Of a stretch of 35,893 nt of DNA, positions 22,422-30,405 are shown piece by piece. This DNA is from a bacterium (GTDB lineage: Bacteria > Elusimicrobiota > Elusimicrobia > Elusimicrobiales > UBA9959). The stretch covers positions 1 to 35,893 of the forward strand of contig JAJZPL010000028.1 in the NCBI GenBank assembly GCA_021811185.1, read 5' to 3'. Within the stretch, counting starts at the first letter, position 1. The number at the start of each line of letters is the position of its first letter. The notes under the pieces were generated by a model, which did not search any database, was not told the DNA's origin, and saw only the letters and a list, made by a program, of their open reading frames with translations. The position numbers and the translations under genes are program-made.

Positions 22422-24107
22422 ATGAAAAAACTTCTTGCCGCGGTCCTGCTGGCTTTTCCGTGCGCGCTCGGCGCGCAGCCCGTTCCCTCCGACCCGCTGC
22501 TGGACGCCATGAAGACGGAACTCAACCGTTCCGCGGTCAAGCTTAAGAACGCCGAGGCCGCCCCGCTTTATTACCTCGAATACGAAGCTTACGATAAAAC
22601 TTCATACAGCCTGGCGGCCCAGGAGGGCTCCATTTACAGCGAGGACGACCGCCGCGGCAGGACCCTGGACGTGGACGTGCGCGTGGGTTCCGCTTCCCTC
22701 GATAATACCCACGAGATCAAAGGGAACAATTCCTCCGCCAGTTCCGACAGGCAGGAGGCTTTCACCCTGCCTATAGAGAACGACCCCGCGCCGCTGCGCG
22801 AAGAGATCTGGAACCTTACCGACCGGGCTTACAAGGCCGCCGAGGACCAGTACGCCAAGGTGAAGATGAACAAGAGCGTCACCGCGGACGAGGAGGATAA
22901 GTCCGGCGATTTCTCCAAGGCCCCTGCGGACAATTTTTATGATAAGTCAGTTTTCCCGGCCATCGACAAGGCGAAGTTCCGCGGGATGGTCCGCCGGCTT
23001 TCCGACAAGTTCAAGCCTTACGATTTCATCTACGATTCCGATGTGCGCTTTACCGCGGATACCGTGAACCGCTATATGGTCAATTCCGACGGCGCCAGCA
23101 TCGTGACCGGCAACACCTACGTGCGGTTCATTTATTCGCTTTATACGCGCACCAAGGACGGGATGGACCTTTCCCGCGTGAAGATCTACGATTCCGACAC
23201 GCCTTCCGAGATGCCCGACGAGGCCGTGATCGCCAAAGATATCGACGCCTCCATAGCGGAACTTAAGGCTTTGGGGGCCGCCGCGCCCGAAGAGCCTTAC
23301 AGTGGCCCGGTGATCCTGCAGAGCCGGGCGGCCGGCGTCTTCTTCCACGAGATCCTGGGGCACCGCCTGGAAGGGCACCGCCAGAAGAGCGAAGAGTCCG
23401 GCCAGACGTTCGCCAAGAAAGTGGGGCAGCCCATAATGCCGGATTTCCTCTCGGTGTACGACGACCCCACCCAGTACCATTTCGGCCCCCAGTTCCTGCG
23501 GGGTTCCTACCGCTACGACGACGAGACCGTGCCCGCCCAAAAAGCGGTGCTGGTGGAGAACGGCGTGCTTAAGGGCTTCCTTATGAGCCGCTCGCCCATA
23601 AAGAATTTCCCCGTTTCCAACGGCCATGGGCGCAGGTCGGAGGGGCACCGCGTGGTGGCGCGCATGGGCAACCTGGTGGCCACCTCCACCAAGATGGTGC
23701 CTTACGCGGAGCTGCGCAAGCGGCTTATAGCGGAAGTTAAAAAAGCGGGCAAGCCTTACGGCCTGGTGGTGACGGACATCGCCGGCGGCTTTACCATCAC
23801 CGAGCGCTACCTGCCGCAGAGCTTCTCCGTGAACGTTACCATGGGCTACAAGGTGTTCCCGGACGGCAGGCCCGACGAGGCCGTGCGCGGCCTGAACCTG
23901 ATCGGCACCCCGCTGCAGACCTTCTCAAGGATCCTCGAGACCGGCGACGATTACGCGGTCTTTAACGGCTCCTGCGGCGCCGAGTCCGGCTGGGTGCCGG
24001 TCTCCTCCGTGGCCCCGAGCCTGCTGTTCTCCGAGATGGAAACGGAAAAGGTGCAGAAATCCAACACCAAGCCCCCGGTGCTCAAGCCTCCGTTCACCGA
24101 TAAATAG
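22422..24107 (+). CDS. tldD: Exported TldD/PmbA-family metalloprotease (TldD-like, HExxxH present)
   Basis: The 561-residue protein begins with a signal peptide (LLAAVLLAFPCALGAQ) and is therefore exported, unlike the cytoplasmic E. coli TldD. The zinc motif HEILGH is at H309-H314, followed by RLEGH and later SNGHGRRSEGHR, and the C-terminal ITERYLPQSF/GSCGAESGWVPVSSVAPSLL block is typical of the family. TldD works with TldE as a heterodimeric peptidase that trims modified peptides or degrades unfolded ones. A family member without the motif is encoded 14 bases downstream, so an exported TldD/TldE heterodimer is likely (inference). Start ATG 22422 follows GGAG with good spacing. It is about 100 residues longer than E. 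coli TldD, mainly in an N-terminal acidic region. Confidence 0.85.
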   Translation: MKKLLAAVLLAFPCALGAQPVPSDPLLDAMKTELNRSAVKLKNAEAAPLYYLEYEAYDKTSYSLAAQEGSIYSEDDRRGRTLDVDVRVGSASLDNTHEIKGNNSSASSDRQEAFTLPIENDPAPLREEIWNLTDRAYKAAEDQYAKVKMNKSVTADEEDKSGDFSKAPADNFYDKSVFPAIDKAKFRGMVRRLSDKFKPYDFIYDSDVRFTADTVNRYMVNSDGASIVTGNTYVRFIYSLYTRTKDGMDLSRVKIYDSDTPSEMPDEAVIAKDIDASIAELKALGAAAPEEPYSGPVILQSRAAGVFFHEILGHRLEGHRQKSEESGQTFAKKVGQPIMPDFLSVYDDPTQYHFGPQFLRGSYRYDDETVPAQKAVLVENGVLKGFLMSRSPIKNFPVSNGHGRRSEGHRVVARMGNLVATSTKMVPYAELRKRLIAEVKKAGKPYGLVVTDIAGGFTITERYLPQSFSVNVTMGYKVFPDGRPDEAVRGLNLIGTPLQTFSRILETGDDYAVFNGSCGAESGWVPVSSVAPSLLFSEMETEKVQKSNTKPPVLKPPFTDK

Positions 24108-24121
24108 GTAGATATAAAACC

Positions 24122-25831
24122 ATGAAAAATATACTTAACCTTATTTGTTTGCTTTTCCTGGCGGCGGCTCCGGCGGCGGCTGAAGATACCGTGCTGAAGG
24201 CCATGAAGGACGAAATGCAGCGCACCATGCAGCGCCTGAGGATGGACAGCCTGGATAAGCCGTACTTCGCTTCCTATTACGTTACGGATTCCACCGATAA
24301 TTCCATCTCCGCGGTGTTCGGCGCGCTGGAGGGGGACAATTTTTCCGTTACGCGCTCCGCCTCGGTGGACGTGCGCGTGGGGTCGATGAGCTTCGACAGC
24401 TCAGGCTACGTGGGGCAGGACTTCAACGGCTACGAGCCGGCCAACTCCCAGCTGAACGAGGAGGACGGCTACGACGCGCTCCGCTTCTCGCTGTGGTCCC
24501 TCACGGACGACGCTTATAAGAAGGCGCTGGAGAAGTATTCTCAGAAGAAGGCCTACCAGAAAAAAAAGAACATCACGGAACTCTACGGCGACCTCTCGCC
24601 CGAGAAAAAAGAGTCGTTCTTCGAAGACCGCAAGGCGGTGGAGCCGCTCGACGTGCCCGCTTGGCGGGAGACCGTTAAGAAACTTTCCGCCGTGTTCCGC
24701 AAGTACCCCAAGATCCAGAATTCGCGCGTTAGTTTCAACCGCTCGCTGCGCACCGTGCGCTTCGTCAACAGCGAGGGCACCGCCTACCGCTACTGGTGGG
24801 ACAATATCAGCCTGAACATCCGGGCCAATATCCAGGACCGGACCGGGCTCAAGATAGGCGACGACAGGAATTTCGCCTGGCGCTCGCTGGCCGCGGTGCC
24901 GCCTTATAAGGAGCTGGAGGCCGAGACCGAAGCCTTTGCCCGCGACATGAGCTACCTGGTGGAGCCTTCCACCGCCGAGGTCTACCTCGGCCCCGTGCTG
25001 TTCGAGGACCAGGCCGCTGCCGAGTTCCTTAACCAGCTGTTCGTGAGCAACGTCTCCTTCCCGCGCACGCCCTGGGCCGACCACGAGGACTGGGTCCGCT
25101 ATTACATAGCTTCGGGCGACCTGACCAAGAAACTGAACATGCGCGTGCTGCCCGGGTTCATCAGCGTGAGCGACAACCCGCTGCTGGCTTCGTACGCCGG
25201 CCAGACGCTTAACGGCAGCTACCCTATAGACAACGAAGGCGTGCGTCCCGGGCCGCTGGAACTGGTAAAGAACGGGAAATTGGTTAATTTCTACATGAGC
25301 AGGGCCCCGGTAAAGGAATTCCGGCACTCCAACGGCCATGCGCGCGGCGCTACCGGCGAATTCGCCACGCCGCGCCCCGGCAACGTCCTGTTCACCGTTC
25401 AGCCCGAAAAGCGCGCCCCGGAGGCCGAGCTTAAAAAGAAGCTGCTGCAGCTGGCCGCGGAGAACGGCCTGGACTACGCCGTGATCGTGCGCCGCCTGGA
25501 CCCGGAAGCCGAAAAGAAGACCGAGGACCTGCTGGCTCCGCCGGTGCTGGCCTACAAGGTGAGCGTTAAGGACGGTTCCGAGACCCTTATCGGCGGTTCG
25601 GAATGGACGGACGTGTCCTTCCGCGCGCTGCGCGACATCCTGCTGGCGTCCGACGCCGACCAGGTGTACAACTATTACCAGCCCGGGCCTTTCTATTATA
25701 ACCGCGGCTACGTGCCGGCCTCGGTAGTAGCGCCTACGGCCCTGCTGATACAGGAGATGGAGCTTAAGCCCACCGACAGGAAGCCCGACCGCCAGCCTTA
25801 CCTGCCGAATCCGTATTTTGAGAAGAACTGA
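24122..25831 (+). CDS. Exported TldD/PmbA-family protein lacking the metal motif (TldE/PmbA-like partner)
   Basis: This 569-residue protein has a signal peptide (LICLLFLAAAPAAA) and aligns along its length with the preceding gene product (VDVRVGSMSFD, LVKNGKLVNFYMSRAPVKEF, SNGHARG). At the position of HExxxH it reads FEDQAAAEFLNQLF, so the zinc ligands are missing, as in TldE/PmbA subunits. In E. coli the motif-less TldE supports catalysis by TldD, and the same division of labour is likely here. It was probably made by tandem duplication of its neighbour. It starts 14 bases after the first gene with AGGTAG upstream, so the pair is co-transcribed. The gene ends just before the glutamine synthetase promoter. 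Confidence 0.83.
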   Translation: MKNILNLICLLFLAAAPAAAEDTVLKAMKDEMQRTMQRLRMDSLDKPYFASYYVTDSTDNSISAVFGALEGDNFSVTRSASVDVRVGSMSFDSSGYVGQDFNGYEPANSQLNEEDGYDALRFSLWSLTDDAYKKALEKYSQKKAYQKKKNITELYGDLSPEKKESFFEDRKAVEPLDVPAWRETVKKLSAVFRKYPKIQNSRVSFNRSLRTVRFVNSEGTAYRYWWDNISLNIRANIQDRTGLKIGDDRNFAWRSLAAVPPYKELEAETEAFARDMSYLVEPSTAEVYLGPVLFEDQAAAEFLNQLFVSNVSFPRTPWADHEDWVRYYIASGDLTKKLNMRVLPGFISVSDNPLLASYAGQTLNGSYPIDNEGVRPGPLELVKNGKLVNFYMSRAPVKEFRHSNGHARGATGEFATPRPGNVLFTVQPEKRAPEAELKKKLLQLAAENGLDYAVIVRRLDPEAEKKTEDLLAPPVLAYKVSVKDGSETLIGGSEWTDVSFRALRDILLASDADQVYNYYQPGPFYYNRGYVPASVVAPTALLIQEMELKPTDRKPDRQPYLPNPYFEKN

Positions 25832-25864
25832 CGGCGGTTTTCTGGACCTGGCTTAAAAATTGTA

Positions 25865-25900
25865 AAATTAGCCTAAAAGTATTGACTTTTAGGCTAATTT
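25865..25900. promoter_or_regulatory. 15-bp perfect inverted repeat overlapping the glnA promoter
   Basis: Bases 25865-25879 are the exact reverse complement of 25886-25900, with loop TATTGA. The right arm contains the end of the -35 box and most of the -10/-35 spacer. It could be an operator for glnA regulation, or the terminator of the upstream tldE-like gene, or both. The lack of a T-tract after the right arm favours the operator reading. Confidence 0.55.
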
Positions 25901-25910
25901 CATATATACT
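25882..25910 (+). promoter_or_regulatory. Sigma-70-type promoter of glutamine synthetase gene
   Basis: TTGACT at 25882-25887 and TATACT at 25905-25910 are separated by exactly 17 bases, each one mismatch from consensus. Transcription should begin near 25917, about 30 bases before the start codon. A start at TTG 25913 is therefore ruled out. Confidence 0.75.
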
Positions 25911-25948
25911 TATTGTACATATTTCCTGCGCGGAGGAAAAAATTGCTT

Positions 25949-27400
25949 ATGAAAACCGATATTCCCGGTAACGGCACCCCCCTTAAGAACTTCCTCGAGA
26001 TCCCTTACGACGAACTGGAGACGCTGAATCTGGAGGCCGCGGCCGCCGCCGAAAAGCTTTCCCCGGCGGAACTGGAAAAAAAATACTGCGCCTACCTGCA
26101 GAAAGAGAAGCGCCTGAAGGCCGTAACGGTCTGCTTTACCGACATAGAGGGCCGGTTCCAGATGCTGGACTACGACAAACAGTATTTCCTCCGCGCCAAC
26201 GATAACCTCACTTTCGACGGCTCCTCCATCCGCGGGTTCTCGGCGCAGAAGGAATCCGACCTGCGCCTGGGCATAGACTGGGGCAGCATAGTCTGGCTGC
26301 CTTCCGACGTGTTCGGCCCGGGCAAAGTGATCATGTTCGGTACCGTGCTCGGCCGCGACAAGACCGTTTACGAATCCGATTTCCGCGCGCGGCTGGCTGC
26401 CCTGGCGGCGGAGATGAAAAAGACCCGCGGCCTGACCGCCAACGTGGCCGGCGAAGTGGAAGGTTTCGTGGTGAAGGGCCCCAACGCCGAACAGGCTTAC
26501 AACGAAATGGACGGCTTCGAGCTTATCTCCACCGGCGGCTATTTCCATTCGCTGCCGCTGGCCCCGCTCAAGAACTTCATCGATACCGCCGCCGAGGCGC
26601 AGCGCGCGATGGGCTTCCGCAACGAGAAAGACCACCCCGAGGTGGCCCCTTCGCAGTTCGAACTAAATTTCTCCCACGCCGGCGTGGTGCGCGCCTGCGA
26701 CCTGGTGCAGCTCTACAAACTGGTCTGCCGCCAGGTGGCCGCCAACATGGGCATGACCGCCACGTTCCTGCCCAAGCCCGTGTCGGGCGTGAACGGCAGC
26801 GGCATGCACCTGAACCTCTCTTTCTCCAAAGGGGGAAAGAATATCTTCCACGACGCCAAGGGCGAGGACGGCCTTTCTAAAGAGGCCTGGGAGGTTATCT
26901 CCCGCATTCTCAATCACGCGCAGGAACTGTCGCTGATCCTGAACCCCAGCGTGAACGCCTACCGCCGCCTGGACCCCCATTTCGAGGCGCCGAACCAGAT
27001 CAAGGTCTCGTCGGTGGACCGCGGCGCCATGATCCGCATCCCGGCCGGCAACGAGAAGTCCGCCCGCCTGGAGATCCGCTCCGTGGCCCCGGACGCCAAC
27101 CCCTACCTGGCGCTGTACGCGCTGCTGCGCACCGCGCTGGACGGGGAACCCGTGACCAGGGACGAAGGCAAGCGCGACCGCGTGCGTTTCCTGCCCGGGA
27201 ACATCTACGACGCCCTGCGCATTTTCCGCGGCAGCGACTTCATAAAGAACATCCTGGGCGCGGCCCCGCACGAGAAGTACGCAGCGCACAAGCAGGCCGC
27301 CGCGGACCGGAGCCCCAAAGAGCTCGGCACCATCGTTAAAACCTCGGAGGTGCTGTTCCACCACGACGTGACCACGCAGATGCTGTGGCATAAGTTCTAG
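25949..27400 (+). CDS. glnA: Glutamine synthetase, divergent type I (GlnA-like)
   Basis: The product (483 residues from ATG 25949) makes glutamine from glutamate, ammonia and ATP. Family motifs in order: FDGSSIRGFSAQKESD (beta-grasp domain), GEVEGF (metal glutamates), PEVAPSQFELNF, NGSGMHLN, NPSVNAYRRL, the flap HFEAP, the basic VDRGAMIRIP, and RLEIRSVAPDANPYLA. GSI enzymes usually have NRSASIRIP and RIEVRFPDPxANPY, so this is a divergent branch. I do not see the tyrosine loop (NLYDLPPEE) used for adenylylation. TTG 25943 has better spacing to GGAGG (25932-25936) and is an alternative start. It is transcribed from the promoter at 25882-25910. Confidence 0.88.
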   Translation: MKTDIPGNGTPLKNFLEIPYDELETLNLEAAAAAEKLSPAELEKKYCAYLQKEKRLKAVTVCFTDIEGRFQMLDYDKQYFLRANDNLTFDGSSIRGFSAQKESDLRLGIDWGSIVWLPSDVFGPGKVIMFGTVLGRDKTVYESDFRARLAALAAEMKKTRGLTANVAGEVEGFVVKGPNAEQAYNEMDGFELISTGGYFHSLPLAPLKNFIDTAAEAQRAMGFRNEKDHPEVAPSQFELNFSHAGVVRACDLVQLYKLVCRQVAANMGMTATFLPKPVSGVNGSGMHLNLSFSKGGKNIFHDAKGEDGLSKEAWEVISRILNHAQELSLILNPSVNAYRRLDPHFEAPNQIKVSSVDRGAMIRIPAGNEKSARLEIRSVAPDANPYLALYALLRTALDGEPVTRDEGKRDRVRFLPGNIYDALRIFRGSDFIKNILGAAPHEKYAAHKQAAADRSPKELGTIVKTSEVLFHHDVTTQMLWHKF

Positions 27401-27416
27401 AATATAGGCACGGCCG

Positions 27417-27433
27417 GGGCGGCAGCGCCGCCC
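27417..27433. repeat. GC-rich hairpin between glnA and the TolC-family gene
   Basis: GGGCGGC pairs with GCCGCCC around AGC, directly upstream of ATG 27446. There is no T-tract. It may limit read-through from glnA or affect translation of the next gene, which has no visible Shine-Dalgarno. Confidence 0.35.
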
Positions 27434-27445
27434 GCCCGCAACTCA

Positions 27446-28723
27446 ATGCTCAAACACCTCGCGCTCCTCCTCATGCTCGCTTCCCCGGCCGGCGCCGCCA
27501 GTTGGACGCTGGACGGTTACCTGAAAGAGGTTTACTCCGTTTCCCACGACCTCAGGCAGGCCGAAGAGGGCGTGCGGCTGGCCCGCAGTTCCTATATGTC
27601 CTCGCTGGCTTCGTTCTACCTGCCCGCGGTCCTGCTGAGCGCCTCCAATGCGCCGTATTCCTCCTACAACTCGCCCAGGCTGCTGTTCAGCCGCGATAAC
27701 ACCGCGGCGGGCGTTTCGGCTTCGCTGAACCTCTTCAACAACTTCAAGGACAAGCTCGGCCTGGACTCCTCGCGGCTGGACCGCGACAGTTCCGACGTGG
27801 CCCTGTTCGCGGCCCGGCAGGACCTGACCCTTTCCGCCCTGAACTCCTACTACGACGTGCTCCGGAAGAAGCAGCTGCTTAAAGTGGCCGACGCCAGCGT
27901 GACCGCCTACGAGGAGCAGTACAAGAAAGCGCAGCAATACTACAAGGAAGGCCTTAAGAGCTACTCCGACGTGCTCAAGAGCGAGCTTAACTTCCGGCTG
28001 AGCCAGCTCGCCGAGATGCGGTACGCCGAAGACTACCGCAACTCGGTGATGGCTTTTAATACCCTGGTCTACCGGCAGCCGGAAGAAGAGGCCGACCTGG
28101 CCGAGATCCCCGCGGTGTCGGACACCTCCATGCCCGTCCTGGAAACCGACCTGGCCTTCGCGCTCGCCGGCAGGCCGGACCTGCGCCAGGCGCGCATCTC
28201 CCTGGACCAGAAGAAGATCTCGAGAAAGAAAGCGTATATCGGCTGGTTTCCGGACTTCTCCGTGGACGCCGCGTATAACCGCCAGGGGCTTTTCGGCCTG
28301 GGGAACCCTCCTGCGGGGACCGTCAACCCCTCCTATTCCGTAGGCATGAGCCTCTCGCTCCCTATCGGGCCCGGGACCTTCTCCGACATGAACTCCAACC
28401 TTTCCGCCGCCATAGACCTGGCGCGTTCCGAACGCGCGCTGGTCGAGGCGGAACTTAAGGCCAAAAAAGAGATAATTTCCGCCTGGCATTCGCGCGCGCT
28501 GGCACTTAAAAGCTATGAGGTGGCCAGGATGTCCGCCGATATCTCGGCGCAGAATCTGGTGATCGTGAACGAGAAGTATTCCCAGGGCCGGGCCAGCATG
28601 ATAGAGCTGGATACCGCGCAGAGCGACGACTTGAACGCGAAGAACAGCCTGGCGAATTCATTCTTCGACCTGCTGCTCAACCGCGTGGCGTACGACAGGA
28701 CGGTGGGCAGGAAGATCTGGTGA
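27446..28723 (+). CDS. TolC-family outer membrane efflux channel
   Basis: This 425-residue protein has a signal peptide (HLALLLMLASPAGA) and then the two-fold repeat of outer-membrane efflux proteins. The long helices are rich in Leu, Ala and Lys (SALNSYYDVLRKKQLL; RSERALVEAELKAKKEII), and an AGRPDLRQARISLDQKK block matches the usual inner repeat boundary. It would form a trimeric channel across the outer membrane and periplasm. It is followed after 12 bases by an adaptor gene and then by a MacB-type ABC ATPase and permease, so it completes a tripartite export machine. No Shine-Dalgarno is seen before ATG 27446, and the start could be slightly different. Confidence 0.88.
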   Translation: MLKHLALLLMLASPAGAASWTLDGYLKEVYSVSHDLRQAEEGVRLARSSYMSSLASFYLPAVLLSASNAPYSSYNSPRLLFSRDNTAAGVSASLNLFNNFKDKLGLDSSRLDRDSSDVALFAARQDLTLSALNSYYDVLRKKQLLKVADASVTAYEEQYKKAQQYYKEGLKSYSDVLKSELNFRLSQLAEMRYAEDYRNSVMAFNTLVYRQPEEEADLAEIPAVSDTSMPVLETDLAFALAGRPDLRQARISLDQKKISRKKAYIGWFPDFSVDAAYNRQGLFGLGNPPAGTVNPSYSVGMSLSLPIGPGTFSDMNSNLSAAIDLARSERALVEAELKAKKEIISAWHSRALALKSYEVARMSADISAQNLVIVNEKYSQGRASMIELDTAQSDDLNAKNSLANSFFDLLLNRVAYDRTVGRKIW

Positions 28724-28735
28724 GGGCCTGAATTT

Positions 28736-29716
28736 ATGAAAAAAGTGAAACACATTCTTATAAAAATCCTGGTTTACGCCGCGGCCGCGGCCGTGCTGGG
28801 CGGCGGCGGCTGGTGGGGCTACCAGGCCTACAGGAAAACCTCCCTGGTGGAGGGGGAAATAGAAAAGGTTAACGTCGGGAAGGGCGACATCGAGGTGAAG
28901 TTCCAGGATATAGGCGACGTCCGCCCTAAAGACGTAATCGAGGTATATTCCAGGGTGGGGGGGCGCATCACCGAGATGCTGGTGGACGAGGGCTACAAGG
29001 TGAAGAAAGGCGACAAGCTCGCCATGGTTCAACCGGGCCAGACCGATTCCGACAAGTACGTGCCCGTGGAGGTGCTGGCCCCGATCACCGGCACCGTGAT
29101 GACCTGCTCGGACAATAACCGCGACAATTCCTTGGCCAAAATAGATCAGCGCATCAGCGGGCTGGCCGACGGCAATCCCACCTGCCTGGCGCAGGTGGGC
29201 GATTTTACCTCGCTGATCGTGAGCCTGAGCGTGAGCGAGATGGAGGTAATGAAGCTCCGGGCCGGCCTGCCGGTGAAGGTGACCATCGACGCCATGTCCG
29301 CCGTGCCGCTCACCGGCCGCATCACGCTGATCTCCCCTAAGTCCGATTCGGGGCGCGGCGGCTCCAAAAGCTTCAAGGTGGTGATAGGCATAGACCAGAA
29401 GAACCTGCCCGGAGTGAAGTCCGGGATGACCTCGCGCATAGAGGCCGTGATGGACGCGCGGCACAATACCCTGACCATGCCGGTCTCAGGGCTTTTCGAG
29501 GAGCGGGGCAAGCGTTTCGCCTACCTGTACGTGCCCGGCGGCGCGGCGAAGAAGGTTGAGCTTAAGGTCGGGCTTCGCAACGAGACCGACGTAGAAGTGC
29601 TTTCCGGCCTCACGGAAGGGGCCACGGTTTACGCCGACAAGCCCCTCAACATAGAGCCTGACGCGCCCGCCGCCGCGGCCGGGAAGTTCGAGGAAGGCGT
29701 TCTTCCCGGGAAGTAA
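28736..29716 (+). CDS. Periplasmic adaptor (membrane fusion) protein, HlyD/MacA type
   Basis: The 326-residue protein has one N-terminal membrane segment (ILVYAAAAAVLGGGGWWGY). A biotinyl-lipoyl-like domain follows, split as VRPKDVIEVYSRVGGRITEMLVDEGYKVKKGDKL and PVEVLAPITGTVM in two short blocks, then beta-barrel and membrane-proximal domains (GLPVKVTIDA; MTSRIEAVMD). There is almost no coiled-coil hairpin between the lipoyl halves, so it is shorter than MacA (about 370). It links the inner-membrane ABC transporter to the TolC channel. It lies between the TolC-family gene (12 bases) and the ATPase gene (10 bases). Confidence 0.85.
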   Translation: MKKVKHILIKILVYAAAAAVLGGGGWWGYQAYRKTSLVEGEIEKVNVGKGDIEVKFQDIGDVRPKDVIEVYSRVGGRITEMLVDEGYKVKKGDKLAMVQPGQTDSDKYVPVEVLAPITGTVMTCSDNNRDNSLAKIDQRISGLADGNPTCLAQVGDFTSLIVSLSVSEMEVMKLRAGLPVKVTIDAMSAVPLTGRITLISPKSDSGRGGSKSFKVVIGIDQKNLPGVKSGMTSRIEAVMDARHNTLTMPVSGLFEERGKRFAYLYVPGGAAKKVELKVGLRNETDVEVLSGLTEGATVYADKPLNIEPDAPAAAAGKFEEGVLPGK

Positions 29717-29726
29717 CGGAGCCATT

Positions 29727-30392
29727 GTGATCAAGTGCGAGAATTTGCAGAAAACCTACCCGCTCAGGAAACTCCATGGCTACCAGGCCCTGAAGGGGCT
29801 AGACCTCCATATCCGCACGGGCGAGTTCGTGGCCATCACCGGGCCCTCCGGCTGCGGCAAATCCACGCTGCTGAACATCCTTGGCTTCCTGGATAACCCG
29901 AGCGGCGGCCATTACTTCTTCAGGGACCGCAACGTAAGTTCTTTCTCCGACTCGGAACGCTCCGGCCTGCGCCTGTCCGAGGTGGGGTTCATCTTCCAGT
30001 CCTTTAATCTGCTGCCGCGGTTCACCGCGCTGGATAACGTGCGCCTGCCGATGCTGTACCTCGGCGCCGGTTCGGACGAGAGCGAAAGCCGCGCCCTCGG
30101 CCTGCTGGAAAGGGTGGGGCTCGCGGGCAAGGAATACCACAGCCCGCTGGAACTTTCCGGCGGCGAGCGCCAGCGAGTAGGCATGGCCCGGGCCCTGGCC
30201 AACGATCCCAAACTGCTGCTGGCCGACGAGCCCACCGGCAACCTGGATTCCCGCACCGGCGTGGAGGTGATGGCCATGCTCAAGGACCTCAACCGAGCCG
30301 GCCTTACCATCGTAATGGTCACTCACGACCTGAACCTGGCCGGCCTGGCCTCGCGGATAGTCAAAGTGAAGGACGGCGTCATCGAGGCCTGA
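29727..30392 (+). CDS. ABC transporter ATP-binding protein, MacB/LolD type
   Basis: This 221-residue ATPase has Walker [10 protein letters not shown] (residues 39-47), the Q-loop [18 protein letters not shown], the signature [15 protein letters not shown], Walker [13 protein letters not shown] and the switch histidine in VTHD. The FQSFNLLP and [11 protein letters not shown] wording is characteristic of the MacB/LolD/FtsE subfamily, which drives mechanotransmission rather than substrate passage. The start is a GTG with CGGAG about 7 bases upstream. It pairs with the FtsX-like permease that begins 13 bases downstream. Confidence 0.92.
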   Translation: MIKCENLQKTYPLRKLHGYQALKGLDLHIRTGEFVAITGPSGCGKSTLLNILGFLDNPSGGHYFFRDRNVSSFSDSERSGLRLSEVGFIFQSFNLLPRFTALDNVRLPMLYLGAGSDESESRALGLLERVGLAGKEYHSPLELSGGERQRVGMARALANDPKLLLADEPTGNLDSRTGVEVMAMLKDLNRAGLTIVMVTHDLNLAGLASRIVKVKDGVIEA

Positions 30393-30405
30393 GGACCAAA
30401 GAACC

